Below the pieces are notes generated by a model. The model saw nothing but the letters and a program-made list of their open reading frames with translations. It searched no databases and was not told the DNA's origin. A stretch of 46,071 bases of DNA from Candidatus Lachnoclostridium pullistercoris (GTDB taxonomy: Bacteria; Bacillota; Clostridia; Lachnospirales; Lachnospiraceae), in contig DWWL01000037.1 in assembly GCA_019119775.1 (NCBI GenBank), positions 1 through 46,071 on the forward strand. The letters run 5' to 3'. The position numbers and the translations under genes were made by a program. Numbering within the stretch: position 1 is the first letter of the stretch; every line of letters begins with the position of its first letter. Shown piece by piece: positions 24,418 to 32,752 of the stretch.

Positions 24418-25472
24418 CAGAGGTGAAAAAACCGGACAGAAAAGCGATGGAGGCGGCATCATACCGCTGGAACCACATTGCCAAGCCTCTCCACGGCCTG
24501 GGAGTGCTGGAGGAGGACATTATCCGGATTGCCGGGATGACCGGGGATCCGGATGTGGATCTGGAAAAAAAGGCGGTAGTGATCATGTGCGCCGACAACG
24601 GCGTGGTGGAGGAGGGCGTCAGCCAGACCGGACAGGAAGTGACGGCTGCCGTGACCAGAAATTTTACCAACGGAAATGCCAGCGTCTGCATTATGGCTGA
24701 GCGGGCAGGGGCCCAGGTGGTGCCTGTGGACGTGGGGGTGGCGGACAGCCTGGAAGGCTGCGGCCGCGTGTACCCCCTGCGCTCCTGCAAGATCATGGCC
24801 GGAACGAGGAATTTTGCGAAGGAGGAGGCCATGACGGAAGCGGAGGCCAGAGCCGCCGTGCAGGTGGGGATCGGCCAGGTCCGCCATTTAAAGGAGACGG
24901 GCGTCCGGATCATTGCCACCGGAGAGATGGGAATTGGAAATACTACCAGCAGCAGTGCTGTGGCTTCGGTCCTTCTGGGAAAAGAGGCGGCGGAGGTCAC
25001 AGGCCGCGGAGCCGGGCTGAGCGACGAAGCCCTGGAGCGGAAGATCCATGTGATCGAAAAGGCCATTGCTCTTCATAGGCCGGACTGGAGAGATCCGCTG
25101 GATGTGATCAGAAAAGTGGGCGGTCTGGACATTGCCGGCCTTGCGGGGGTATTCCTGGGAGGAGCCATGTACGGAGTCCCCATTGTGGTGGACGGTTTTA
25201 TCTCCGCGGTGGCAGCTCTGACGGCAGAGAGGCTCTGCCCGGGCTGTGCCGATTACATGATCGCCTCCCACGTTTCGGCGGAACCGGCGGGAGAGATGGT
25301 GTTAAACGCCCTGGGCTTAAAGCCGGTGATCCGGGCAGGTATGTGTCTGGGCGAGGGAACGGGAGCGGTGGCGGTTCTGCCGCTGCTTCAGATGGCGGCG
25401 GACGTGTACCGCCGCATGAGCACCTTTCAGGAGAATGATATAGAAGAGTACGAGGAGTTTTCCCATGCTTAG
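24414..25472 (+). CDS. cobT: Nicotinate-nucleotide-dimethylbenzimidazole phosphoribosyltransferase
   Basis: 352 residues, normal family length. Motifs: VIMCADNGVVEEGVSQTGQE, the NFTNGNASVCIMAERAGAQV segment, and GEMGIGNTTSSSAVASVLLG. The catalytic Glu lies in the C-terminal GMCLGEGTGAV region. It makes alpha-ribazole phosphate for the lower ligand. ATG 24414 overlaps the cbiA stop (ATGA), in keeping with the rest of the operon; an in-frame ATG at 24384 would overlap cbiA by 34 bases. It overlaps cobU by 8 bases. Confidence 0.96.
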   Translation: MTEVKKPDRKAMEAASYRWNHIAKPLHGLGVLEEDIIRIAGMTGDPDVDLEKKAVVIMCADNGVVEEGVSQTGQEVTAAVTRNFTNGNASVCIMAERAGAQVVPVDVGVADSLEGCGRVYPLRSCKIMAGTRNFAKEEAMTEAEARAAVQVGIGQVRHLKETGVRIIATGEMGIGNTTSSSAVASVLLGKEAAEVTGRGAGLSDEALERKIHVIEKAIALHRPDWRDPLDVIRKVGGLDIAGLAGVFLGGAMYGVPIVVDGFISAVAALTAERLCPGCADYMIASHVSAEPAGEMVLNALGLKPVIRAGMCLGEGTGAVAVLPLLQMAADVYRRMSTFQENDIEEYEEFSHA

Positions 25473-26118
25473 GCTGATCACCGGCGGCAGCGGCAGCGGA
25501 AAGTCCCGTTTGGCGGAGGAGACGGTCCTGTCCCTGAAGCCGGAAAAAAGATATTATATCGCCACCATGATCGCCTGGGATGAAGAGTGCAGAAAGAGGA
25601 TCAGCCGCCACCGGGCCATGCGGGCGGGAAAGGGATTTGAGACGCTGGAGTGTCCCGTGGATCTGGAGCAGGTGAGAGTGGAGGCGGGAAGTGCCGTTCT
25701 CCTGGAGTGTCTCTCCAATCTGACGGCCAACGAATTTTTCCGCGGCGGGGAGGAACTGGCCGATAAAGGCTCATCAGCGCGTCAGGAGGCATCCGGCGGT
25801 GCATTTTCGCCGGAGAGTCAGGAGGAGTCTGCCCCTTCCTGCCGGGACGGCCGCGGGGAGCGGAAGCGGCGGACGGAAGAGAAGATTATGAAAGGCATCC
25901 GCTCTCTGATGGAGCAGGCGGCGGAGGTGGTAGTAGTGACCAACGAGATCTTTTCCGACGGAACGGTCTATGACCGGGAGACGATGGATTATATGGAAGT
26001 GCTGGGCCGTCTGAATGTCCGTCTGGCAGAGACAGCCGGCGAGGTGACAGAAGTGGTGTTCGGCATTCCTTTAAAGAAAAAGACTAGTTTCGGGGCGGAA
26101 GGAGGTGCAGGGCGGTGA
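25465..26118 (+). CDS. cobU: Adenosylcobinamide kinase / adenosylcobinamide-phosphate guanylyltransferase
   Basis: 217 residues. P-loop GGSGSGKS (7-14), the guanylylated His in RISRHRAMR, and the C-terminal VVTNEIFSDGTVYDRETMDY-like region and NVRLAETAGEV. It activates cobinamide to GDP-cobinamide. An Arg/Ser/Glu-rich insert (about 92-135) makes it longer than Salmonella CobU (about 180). The stop overlaps the GTG of cobS (GTGA). Confidence 0.93.
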   Translation: MLRLITGGSGSGKSRLAEETVLSLKPEKRYYIATMIAWDEECRKRISRHRAMRAGKGFETLECPVDLEQVRVEAGSAVLLECLSNLTANEFFRGGEELADKGSSARQEASGGAFSPESQEESAPSCRDGRGERKRRTEEKIMKGIRSLMEQAAEVVVVTNEIFSDGTVYDRETMDYMEVLGRLNVRLAETAGEVTEVVFGIPLKKKTSFGAEGGAGR

Positions 26119-26885
26119 GATGGCTTCACAGTCTGGCAATTGCGTTTTCCATGTACTCGAAGATCCCCATGCCCCGGGTGCCGTGGACCGATGAGGGAAT
26201 GAAGTACGCGCTCTGCTTTTTTCCCCTCATCGGCCTGGTGATCGGCGGAATTTACACGGTGTTCGGCCTGGGAGCGGCCGCTCTCCGGCTGCCGGAGACG
26301 GTGCGGATCTGCATCGGCGTGCTCATCCCGCTGGCAGTGACCGGGGGAATCCACATGGACGGATACCTGGACACGGTGGACGCCAGGTGCTCTTTTGACA
26401 GCCGGGAGAAAAAGCTGGAGATATTAAAGGATCCCCACACAGGAGCGTTTGCGGTGATCCGCTGCGGCATGTACCTTCTGGGCTTTGCCGCGGCTTTCGG
26501 CATGATCCCTGCGGAAAAGCTGGGGATCACGGCGGGAATTTTCACTCTGAGCCGGGCGCTGTCCGGCTGGGCAGTCGTGACGTTCCCCAAAGCGAAAAAA
26601 GACGGCCTGGCTGTCTCTTTTTCAAAGAGCGCGTCGGAGCGGGCTGTTCAGATCTCCATGGGGTTCTGGGCGGCAGCGGCGCTGGCTCTGACAGCCGCGG
26701 CCGGGGGAATGGCAGCTGCGGCGGCCTGCGGGGCGGCGGCAGCGGTGATGTTTCTCTCTTACCGCCGCATGGCAGTAAAGGAATTTGGAGGGATGACCGG
26801 CGATCTGGCGGGATATTTTCTCCAGCGGGCGGAGCTCTGGCAGCTGGCGGCAGCGGCAGCTGTATTTGCGGCCGTCTCCCCCTAG
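26115..26885 (+). CDS. cobS: Adenosylcobinamide-GDP ribazoletransferase (cobalamin synthase)
   Basis: 256 residues, integral membrane protein with about 6-7 helices, starting at GTG 26115. Family signature GGIHMDGYLDTVDA (Mg-binding Asp) and GGMTGDLAGYF near the C-terminus. It joins GDP-cobinamide with alpha-ribazole (phosphate) to complete cobalamin. It is the last gene of the cbiD-cobS operon, and the following sequence is a tandem repeat with no clear terminator. Confidence 0.95.
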   Translation: MRWLHSLAIAFSMYSKIPMPRVPWTDEGMKYALCFFPLIGLVIGGIYTVFGLGAAALRLPETVRICIGVLIPLAVTGGIHMDGYLDTVDARCSFDSREKKLEILKDPHTGAFAVIRCGMYLLGFAAAFGMIPAEKLGITAGIFTLSRALSGWAVVTFPKAKKDGLAVSFSKSASERAVQISMGFWAAAALALTAAAGGMAAAAACGAAAAVMFLSYRRMAVKEFGGMTGDLAGYFLQRAELWQLAAAAAVFAAVSP

Positions 26886-26911
26886 AGAAGCGCTGTCTGG
26901 CAGGGGGGATG

Positions 26912-27083
26912 ATCGGCCGGAGAAACAGCCGCCGGCCGCAGGTGAGGTATCCGGCCGGAAGAACAGCCGCCGGCCGCAGGTAAGGCATCCAGCCGGAAAA
27001 ACAGCCGCCGGCCGCAGGTAAGACATCCGGCCGGGGAAGAACAGCCGCTGGCCGCGAATAAGACAGCCGGCCGCGCAGACACC
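26912..27083. repeat. GC-rich tandem repeat (about 38-bp units, four and a half copies)
   Basis: Units start at 26912 (37 bp), 26949 (38), 26987 (38), 27025 (40) and 27065 (partial). Each has the form ATCCGGCCGG, 4-8 variable bases, then ACAGCCGCCGGCCGCAGG and TAAGRC. The cores are palindromic (CCGGCCGG). The array fills the gap between cobS and the response-regulator gene. The units abut with no unique spacers, so this is not CRISPR. The minus-strand frame through it reads as a short peptide repeat but has no credible start context. Confidence 0.85.
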
Positions 27084-27157
27084 ATCCGGCCCCAAAGCCG
27101 GACGAAAAACAGAAAACACAGACGGGAATTAGAACGGGTATTGGAGGATTGCAGATT

Positions 27158-28774
27158 ATGGGTTTATATAAGATCATGCTTGTGGACGACGAGGAGGAGG
27201 TGCGCAAGAGCATTATCAAAAAGATCGACTGGGCGGACGCCGGCTTTGAGGTGGTGGGCGACGCGGAGAACGGGGAGGAGGCACTGGAAAAGCTGGAGCT
27301 TCTGGAACCGGACGTGGTGGTCACGGACATCCGCATGCCCTACATGGATGGGCTGACTCTGACGGAGAAGATCCGTCAGCGCTATCCGTCCATCAAGGTG
27401 GTGATCTTTTCCGGGTACGACGATTTTGAGTACGCCCAGAAGGCCATCAAGCTGAATGTGACGGAATATATCTTAAAGCCGGTGAACGTGGAGGAGATGA
27501 CGGCCATTTTAAAGAAGATCCGGAAAAATCTGGACGAGGAGATCGAGATGCGCCGGGACGTGGACCTTCTGCGGGAGCGGTACGTGGCCAGCCTGCCGGT
27601 GATGCGGGAACATTTCCTCAACAACCTGGTGGGCGGAGGCGTAACAAAGGAGGCGGCAGAAGAAAAGCTGAAGGAGTACGAGCTGGACATCCTGGGCGCG
27701 GAAAAATGGGTGGTGGCCGTGATCCATGTGGAACAGGAGGAAGAGCACGGCGCCGGCACCAGTTCCCTCCACAGGGAGCGGGAGCTGATCCCGATCTCCG
27801 TCAAGCAGCTGGTGGAGGAGAAATTAAAGGCCTACTGCCGGTTTGTGCTCTTTAACTCCTCCCGGGACATGGTGCTCATCGCCGCCATCGACGAGGCCAA
27901 CACCCAGACCGGGCTTATTGAGCAGCTGAACGACATCTGCAAGGAATGCCGCAAGGTGCTGGAGGTGTCAGTGACCATGGGAGTGGGAGTGAGCTGCCCG
28001 TCCCTGGAAAAAATGGGCCGCTCCTTCCAGTCTGCCATGGACGCCTTAGGCTACAAGGCCATCGTCGGAGGCGGAGGAGTGATCTACATCAACGATGTGG
28101 AGCCGGTGAACCGGGGAAAACTCCAGTTTGACCAGCAGGAAGAGTCTGATCTGGTGGCGGCCATCAAGTTCGGCCCCAGGGAGAAGATCGAGGCGGCGGT
28201 GAAAAAGATTGCCGGCCACATGGACGCGAAGGTCCACATCCGCCAGTACCAGGCGTACGTGCTCAGCGTGGCCAGCACGGTGATCCAGCTGGTGCAGCAG
28301 TACGATCTGAACCTGTCGGAGATCCTGGGATCCGATCAGGACTATTTTGAGATCCTGGGGAAAATGGACCTGCAGGAAGATTTTTACCAGTGGCTGCTGA
28401 CTGTGTCCTGCCGCATCGGGGATGCCCTGGGCCAGGAGCGTGACAACACGGCGAAAAATATGATCCGCACGGCCAAGCAGTATATAGAAGAAAATTACAG
28501 CGATCCGGAGCTCTCTGTGGAGAAGATCTGCCGCTATCTCCACATGAGCCCCGCCTATTTCTCCACCATGTTCAAGAAGGAGACGGGACAGACCTACATC
28601 GCCTACCTGACGGAGGTGCGGTTAAACCGGGCGGTGGAGCTGCTAAACAAGACAGACGACAAGACCTACATCATAGCGGCGAAGGTGGGCTATCAGGAGC
28701 AGAATTATTTCAGCTATGTGTTCAAGAAACGGTTCGGAGTGTCGCCCACCAGGTACAGGGGAGCAAAGAAATAA
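27158..28774 (+). CDS. YesN-type response regulator (receiver plus AraC helix-turn-helix)
   Basis: 538 residues. Receiver domain 1-125: Asp10/Asp11 acidic pair, phosphoacceptor Asp57 in VVVTDIRMPYMDG, and Lys in YILKPVNVEEM. The middle region (about 140-420) is a helical linker of the kind common in YesN proteins. The C-terminal AraC domain has ENYSDPELSVEKICRYLHMS, FSTMFKKETGQTYIAYLTEV and YQEQNYFSYVFKKRFGVSP. It probably activates the sugar transporter genes downstream. ATG 27158 is favoured over TTG 27149, with GGAGG 10 bases upstream. It is followed 12 bases later by its kinase. Confidence 0.95.
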   Translation: MGLYKIMLVDDEEEVRKSIIKKIDWADAGFEVVGDAENGEEALEKLELLEPDVVVTDIRMPYMDGLTLTEKIRQRYPSIKVVIFSGYDDFEYAQKAIKLNVTEYILKPVNVEEMTAILKKIRKNLDEEIEMRRDVDLLRERYVASLPVMREHFLNNLVGGGVTKEAAEEKLKEYELDILGAEKWVVAVIHVEQEEEHGAGTSSLHRERELIPISVKQLVEEKLKAYCRFVLFNSSRDMVLIAAIDEANTQTGLIEQLNDICKECRKVLEVSVTMGVGVSCPSLEKMGRSFQSAMDALGYKAIVGGGGVIYINDVEPVNRGKLQFDQQEESDLVAAIKFGPREKIEAAVKKIAGHMDAKVHIRQYQAYVLSVASTVIQLVQQYDLNLSEILGSDQDYFEILGKMDLQEDFYQWLLTVSCRIGDALGQERDNTAKNMIRTAKQYIEENYSDPELSVEKICRYLHMSPAYFSTMFKKETGQTYIAYLTEVRLNRAVELLNKTDDKTYIIAAKVGYQEQNYFSYVFKKRFGVSPTRYRGAKK

Positions 28775-28786
28775 GGGGAGCTGCAG

Positions 28787-30562
28787 ATGAGAGAAAAATT
28801 AGAAGGGAAGAGCATCCGCTATTCCATATTCAGCTACTTTACGGTGACAGCCCTGGTGATGGGCATCCTCATCGCCCTGTTCTTAAACACCCGCTTTACC
28901 AGCCAGCTCTCCGCATCCATGGAGGCGGAGAGCGAAAATCTGGTGAGCCAGGTGAGCGTGTCGGTGGAGTCCTTTCTGCGGACCATTATGAAGCTGTCCG
29001 ACTCCATCTACTACGGGGTGATCAAGAATGCCGACCTCTCCCAGGAGTCTATCAGCAGAGAGCTTCAGCTTCTCTATGACAACAACAAGGACAGCGTGGA
29101 AAATATTGCCGTGTTTGACAAAAACGGCCAGATGCTGGAGGTGGTGCCGGCAGCCAGGATGAAGTCTCATGTGGACGTATCGCGGGAGAGCTGGTTTGCG
29201 GAGACGCTGGCCCAGCCGGAAAACCTCCATTTTTCCACGCCCCACGTCCAGTATCTGTTTGACGGAAGCGACACCCAGTACAAATGGGTGATCTCCGTGT
29301 CCCGGGCGGTGGAGATCACGGAAGGTCCGTTCACCACCCAGGGCGTGCTGCTCATTGACGTCAGCTACGGCAGTCTGGACCAGATCGTGGGGGAAGTCTC
29401 CCTGGGAGACAGCGGCTATCTCTACCTGATGGACCGGGACGGGGAGATTATCTGCCATCCGAAAGCCCAGTTAATCAATGCCGGGCTGGTAGAGGAGGAC
29501 AATCAGAGAGCCGCCGGCTTAAAGGAAGGAAGCTACCGGGATTCTTTCGGCGGAAAAGAGAGGATCACCACCATCAAATCCGTGGGATACACCGGCTGGA
29601 AGGCGGTCGGCGTGAGTCTGACGGGGAGCATGACCATGAACGTGCTGAAGACCAGAATTTTTGTCGTGTTCATCGTTCTGCTCTTCCTCTTCGTGCTGAC
29701 GATGATCAACGCCTACATTTCATCCAGGATCACCACGCCCATCAAGGAGCTGGAAAAATCGGTGAGCCTGCTGGAAAACGGAGATCTGGACGCGCCGGTC
29801 TACATCGGCGGTTCAGCGGAGATCCGCAGCCTGGGCCGTTCCATCCAGGGAATGGCCATGCGGATTAAGGAGCTGATGAACGACATTGTGGCAGAGCACG
29901 AATCAAAGCGCAAGAGCGAGTTTGACACTCTGCAGTCCCAGATCAATCCCCATTTCCTGTACAATACCCTGGATATTATTGTTTGGATGATTGAAAATGA
30001 GAAAAAGACGGACGCGGTCCGGGTGGTGACGGCTCTGGCCCGCTTTTTCCGGATCAGTCTGAGCCGGGGGAAGAGCATTATCACCGTGAAGGATGAGCTG
30101 GAGCATGTCCGCAATTACCTGATGATCCAGCAGATGCGTTTTAAAAATAAATTTACTTATGAGATCGAGGCGGAGGACGGCGTGCTGGAGCTGGCCAGCT
30201 TAAAGCTCATGCTTCAGCCCATGGTGGAGAACGCCATCTACCACGGCATGGAGTTTATGGACGGGGACGGCAGGATCGAGATCCGCGTCTGGAGAGAAGG
30301 GGACGACCTTTATCTGCGGGTGCGGGACAACGGCCTGGGAATGACGGAGGAGCAGGTGGAGAACCTGTTTAAGGACAGCGGCCATGTGCCGTCCAAGCGG
30401 GGGTCCGGCATCGGCGTGCGCAACGTGAACGAGAGGGTGAAGCTCTATTTTGGAGAGCCTTACGGCCTGCGGATTGAGTCGGAGCCGGATGAGGGGACGG
30501 ATGTGATCATCCACCTGCCGGCGATCCCCTACAGCGAGATCTTAAAGAGGGAGGGAACATAA
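28787..30562 (+). CDS. YesM-type sensor histidine kinase
   Basis: 591 residues. TM1 (about 12-34), an extracytoplasmic Cache-like sensor (about 40-285), TM2 (about 287-309), HAMP (SSRITTPIKELEKSVSLLEN onward), and a His_kinase/HATPase module. The phosphorylated His389 is in INPHFLYNTLDI, the N-box is QPMVENAIYHG, and the G-boxes are RDNGLGMT and GSGIGVRNVNERV. It partners the regulator upstream. The sensor is likely to contact the membrane-anchored sugar-binding protein encoded next, whose ATG overlaps this stop (TAATG). Confidence 0.95.
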   Translation: MREKLEGKSIRYSIFSYFTVTALVMGILIALFLNTRFTSQLSASMEAESENLVSQVSVSVESFLRTIMKLSDSIYYGVIKNADLSQESISRELQLLYDNNKDSVENIAVFDKNGQMLEVVPAARMKSHVDVSRESWFAETLAQPENLHFSTPHVQYLFDGSDTQYKWVISVSRAVEITEGPFTTQGVLLIDVSYGSLDQIVGEVSLGDSGYLYLMDRDGEIICHPKAQLINAGLVEEDNQRAAGLKEGSYRDSFGGKERITTIKSVGYTGWKAVGVSLTGSMTMNVLKTRIFVVFIVLLFLFVLTMINAYISSRITTPIKELEKSVSLLENGDLDAPVYIGGSAEIRSLGRSIQGMAMRIKELMNDIVAEHESKRKSEFDTLQSQINPHFLYNTLDIIVWMIENEKKTDAVRVVTALARFFRISLSRGKSIITVKDELEHVRNYLMIQQMRFKNKFTYEIEAEDGVLELASLKLMLQPMVENAIYHGMEFMDGDGRIEIRVWREGDDLYLRVRDNGLGMTEEQVENLFKDSGHVPSKRGSGIGVRNVNERVKLYFGEPYGLRIESEPDEGTDVIIHLPAIPYSEILKREGT

Positions 30563-31533
30563 TGTCTGTGCGGGAAAAACTGTTGTGGGCGGCGGGCGCC
30601 GTCCTTCTGGTGTTTTTATATCTGGCTTCCTCCACAGACCTGATCATCAAGGAGAGGGAGGTGCAGATCCATCCGGTCTCCATCATCCTGGACGACGTGA
30701 ACGACGCCTACTACCAGAATTTCAAAAAAGGGGTGGACCAGGCGGCCAGAGATTACTATGCGGACACCAGTTTTACCACCCTCTACGACGACATCAGCCA
30801 GGAGCAGCAGCTGCAGCTGATCCGGCGGGAGATTGAGGACGGGGCGGAGGCTGTGGTGGTAGTCCCGGTAAACGGGGAGCAGCTGGACCAGGGACTGGCT
30901 GAGGAGAGGTCCCAGGTCCCGCTCATCGTCATGGCCCCCGGTTCCCTGGAAAATGCAGTCCGGGCGCGGATCTGCGTGGACGGGGCAGGAGCCGGGCAGA
31001 TGCTGGCTGAGGAGGCGGCAGAGGAGCTGCCGGAAAACACCTCATTTTATCTGCTGGCCAGCGATCTGCGGTCGGGGGACGCCAAAATGGTCCTGGAAGG
31101 AGTCTGCCGGGTGCTGGATGAGGAAAACGCGGAGTATGAGCTGGGAGAGTGGGATGGGGAGACAGACCGCCTGCAGGCATTTATCCGCACGGCAGCTTCC
31201 GGGAAAGAGCCGGCGGCCCTGATTGCTTTAGATAAGGAAAGCCTGACGGAGACGGCGCAGATCTTAAAGAACGGGGAGGATCTTAAGAGCCGCCTGGCCG
31301 GAGTCTACGGCATGGGTTCCAACACTTCGGTGCTGGGAAGCCTGGAGTCGGGGATCATCGACGGTCTTGTGACTTTTGACCAGTATTCGGCCGGCTATCT
31401 GAGTGTGGAGAAGGCGGTGGAGGCCATCCGCGACTCCAGATCGGGCGGGACGGTTCAGATGGACTGCTTCTATATTACCAGTGAAAATATGCGTGATAAA
31501 AAATATGAGACGATGCTCTATCCAATGGAATAA
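30562..31533 (+). CDS. Membrane-anchored sugar-binding protein (probable sensor partner of the kinase)
   Basis: 323 residues. An uncleaved N-terminal helix (about 7-24) without a lipobox cysteine is followed by a type-I periplasmic-binding fold: PVSIILDDVNDAYYQNFKKG, EDGAEAVVVVPV, VPLIVMAPGS, RICVDGAGAGQMLAEEAAEE, YGMGSNTSVLGSLESG and DGLVTFDQYSAGYLSVEKA. The sequence is diverged from transport MglB proteins and lacks the Ca-binding loop. Translationally coupled to the histidine kinase, it fits the XylFII role in the clostridial XylFII-LytS-YesN xylose sensor, that is, a binding protein dedicated to sensing. The ligand is unknown, probably a hexose. Confidence 0.8.
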   Translation: MSVREKLLWAAGAVLLVFLYLASSTDLIIKEREVQIHPVSIILDDVNDAYYQNFKKGVDQAARDYYADTSFTTLYDDISQEQQLQLIRREIEDGAEAVVVVPVNGEQLDQGLAEERSQVPLIVMAPGSLENAVRARICVDGAGAGQMLAEEAAEELPENTSFYLLASDLRSGDAKMVLEGVCRVLDEENAEYELGEWDGETDRLQAFIRTAASGKEPAALIALDKESLTETAQILKNGEDLKSRLAGVYGMGSNTSVLGSLESGIIDGLVTFDQYSAGYLSVEKAVEAIRDSRSGGTVQMDCFYITSENMRDKKYETMLYPME

Positions 31534-31548
31534 AGGGGAGGTACTGTG

Positions 31549-32571
31549 ATGAGACGAAAAATGGTGTGCGGCTGTCTGTGTCTTTTGTCGGCGGTGGTTC
31601 TGGCCGGCTGTCAGGATGGAGCGGAGCAGGAGGAAAAGAAATCCATCCGTCTGGGGGTGTCTGTTTACCGCTGGGAGGACGCTTTTTTGACCACTCTCCG
31701 GACAGAGCTGGAGGAGAAGGCAAAGGAGTATGAGCAGGAGACGGGGATCAAGGTTGTCATGGATATTGTGGACGCGAAAGAGAGCCAGAGCGTCCAGAAC
31801 AGCCAGGTGGAGCGCTTTATCTCCCTGGGCTGCGACGCCCTCTGCATCAATATGGTGGACCGCTCCGCCGCCAGCGACATTATCGTTCAGGCCATGGACG
31901 CGGATGTGCCTGTGGTATTTTTCAACCGGGAACCGGTGGAGGAGGATATGGAGCGCTGGGACAGGCTCTACTATGTGGGGGCGGACGCGAAGCAGTCGGC
32001 GGTGATCCAGGGGACGATCCTGGCGGACGCCTACGACGGGGATCCGTCCAGCCTGGATTTAAACGGAGACGGGGTGGTCAAGTACGTGCTTCTGGAGGGA
32101 GAGAGCAGCCACCAGGATTCTCTGATCCGGACGGAGTGGTCCATCCAGACGCTGAAGGACCGGGGAGTTCCCATTGAGAAGCTGACCGGCGGGATCGCCA
32201 ACTGGGACAGGAGCCAGGCGTCCGCCCTGATGGAGCAGTGGCTGGAGGAATATCCCGATGAGATCGAGCTGGTCATCAGCAATAATGACGATATGGCCCT
32301 GGGGGCCCTGGACGCCATGGAGCGCTGCGGCTCTGCCCGCCCCATCAAGCTGGTGGGGATCGACGCCACTCCTGCGGCGGTGGAGGCCGTGCGGGAGGGC
32401 AGGCTCATGGGAACGGTGAGCCAGGATCTGGAGACGTACGCGGACGCCATTTTCCAGATCGCCAGGTGCGAGGCAGAGGGAGAACCGGTGGAGGAGCACG
32501 TGCAGCTGGAAGGCGGAAAATACTACCGGAGCGCCCAGGCGCCGGTGACGGCGGCCAGTCTTTCTGACTGA
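31549..32571 (+). CDS. mglB: Galactose/glucose-binding lipoprotein, canonical MglB topology
   Basis: 340 residues. Lipoprotein signal with LAGC (Cys21). The fold is in normal order: first strand LGVSVYRWEDAF with the sugar-contact Asp and Phe, CDALCINMVDRSAA, VPVVFFNREPVEED (contact Asn), YYVGADAKQSAVIQGT, Ca-binding loop DLNGDGVVKY, ESSHQDSLIRTE (His/Asp/Arg contacts), ANWDRSQA (Trp), ISNNDDMALG (Asn), VGIDATPAAVEA (Asp) and GTVSQD. It is the direct template for recognising the permuted homolog downstream. It is grouped with the sensor genes, not the transporter genes, so it may feed the sensor, the transporter or both. The start is ATG 31549 with GGGAGG 7 bases upstream. Confidence 0.9.
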   Translation: MRRKMVCGCLCLLSAVVLAGCQDGAEQEEKKSIRLGVSVYRWEDAFLTTLRTELEEKAKEYEQETGIKVVMDIVDAKESQSVQNSQVERFISLGCDALCINMVDRSAASDIIVQAMDADVPVVFFNREPVEEDMERWDRLYYVGADAKQSAVIQGTILADAYDGDPSSLDLNGDGVVKYVLLEGESSHQDSLIRTEWSIQTLKDRGVPIEKLTGGIANWDRSQASALMEQWLEEYPDEIELVISNNDDMALGALDAMERCGSARPIKLVGIDATPAAVEAVREGRLMGTVSQDLETYADAIFQIARCEAEGEPVEEHVQLEGGKYYRSAQAPVTAASLSD

Positions 32572-32645
32572 TTTTGTAAAATCTGAACAGAAAATGTCGG
32601 GGATAAAAAAAGTTCAGGGAAAAATCATCCGAAAACAAAAAAAAT

Positions 32646-32699
32646 TATAGAAAAATCGAAAAAAAACATATAGAAATATGCACAAAGAAATGATATACT
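32646..32699 (+). promoter_or_regulatory. Candidate YesN-activated mgl promoter
   Basis: Direct repeats TATAGAAA at 32646-32653 and 32669-32676 (23-bp period, about two helical turns). The second coincides with the poor -35 position (TAGAAA, 32671-32676), 17 bases before TATACT (32694-32699). Two in-phase direct repeats next to a weak -35 are the usual layout for AraC-type activators. This lies in the very AT-rich 180-base gap before the permuted mglB gene. Confidence 0.45.
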
Positions 32700-32752
32700 T
32701 TAACCATCGATAGGACAGAGTGCCTAATCAAAATGAAAGGGAGGAATTAAAA

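Noticed and set aside
26912..27083. CRISPR array
   Set aside because: The units directly abut and carry no unique spacers, they are GC palindromes, and no cas gene is present. The Cas4-like domain at 5410 belongs to a helicase.
26882..27085. A minus-strand frame encoding a repeated short peptide over the tandem array
   Set aside because: The peptide repeat simply follows the 38-bp DNA units; unit lengths of 37, 38 and 40 do not preserve the frame, and no start or ribosome site is convincing.
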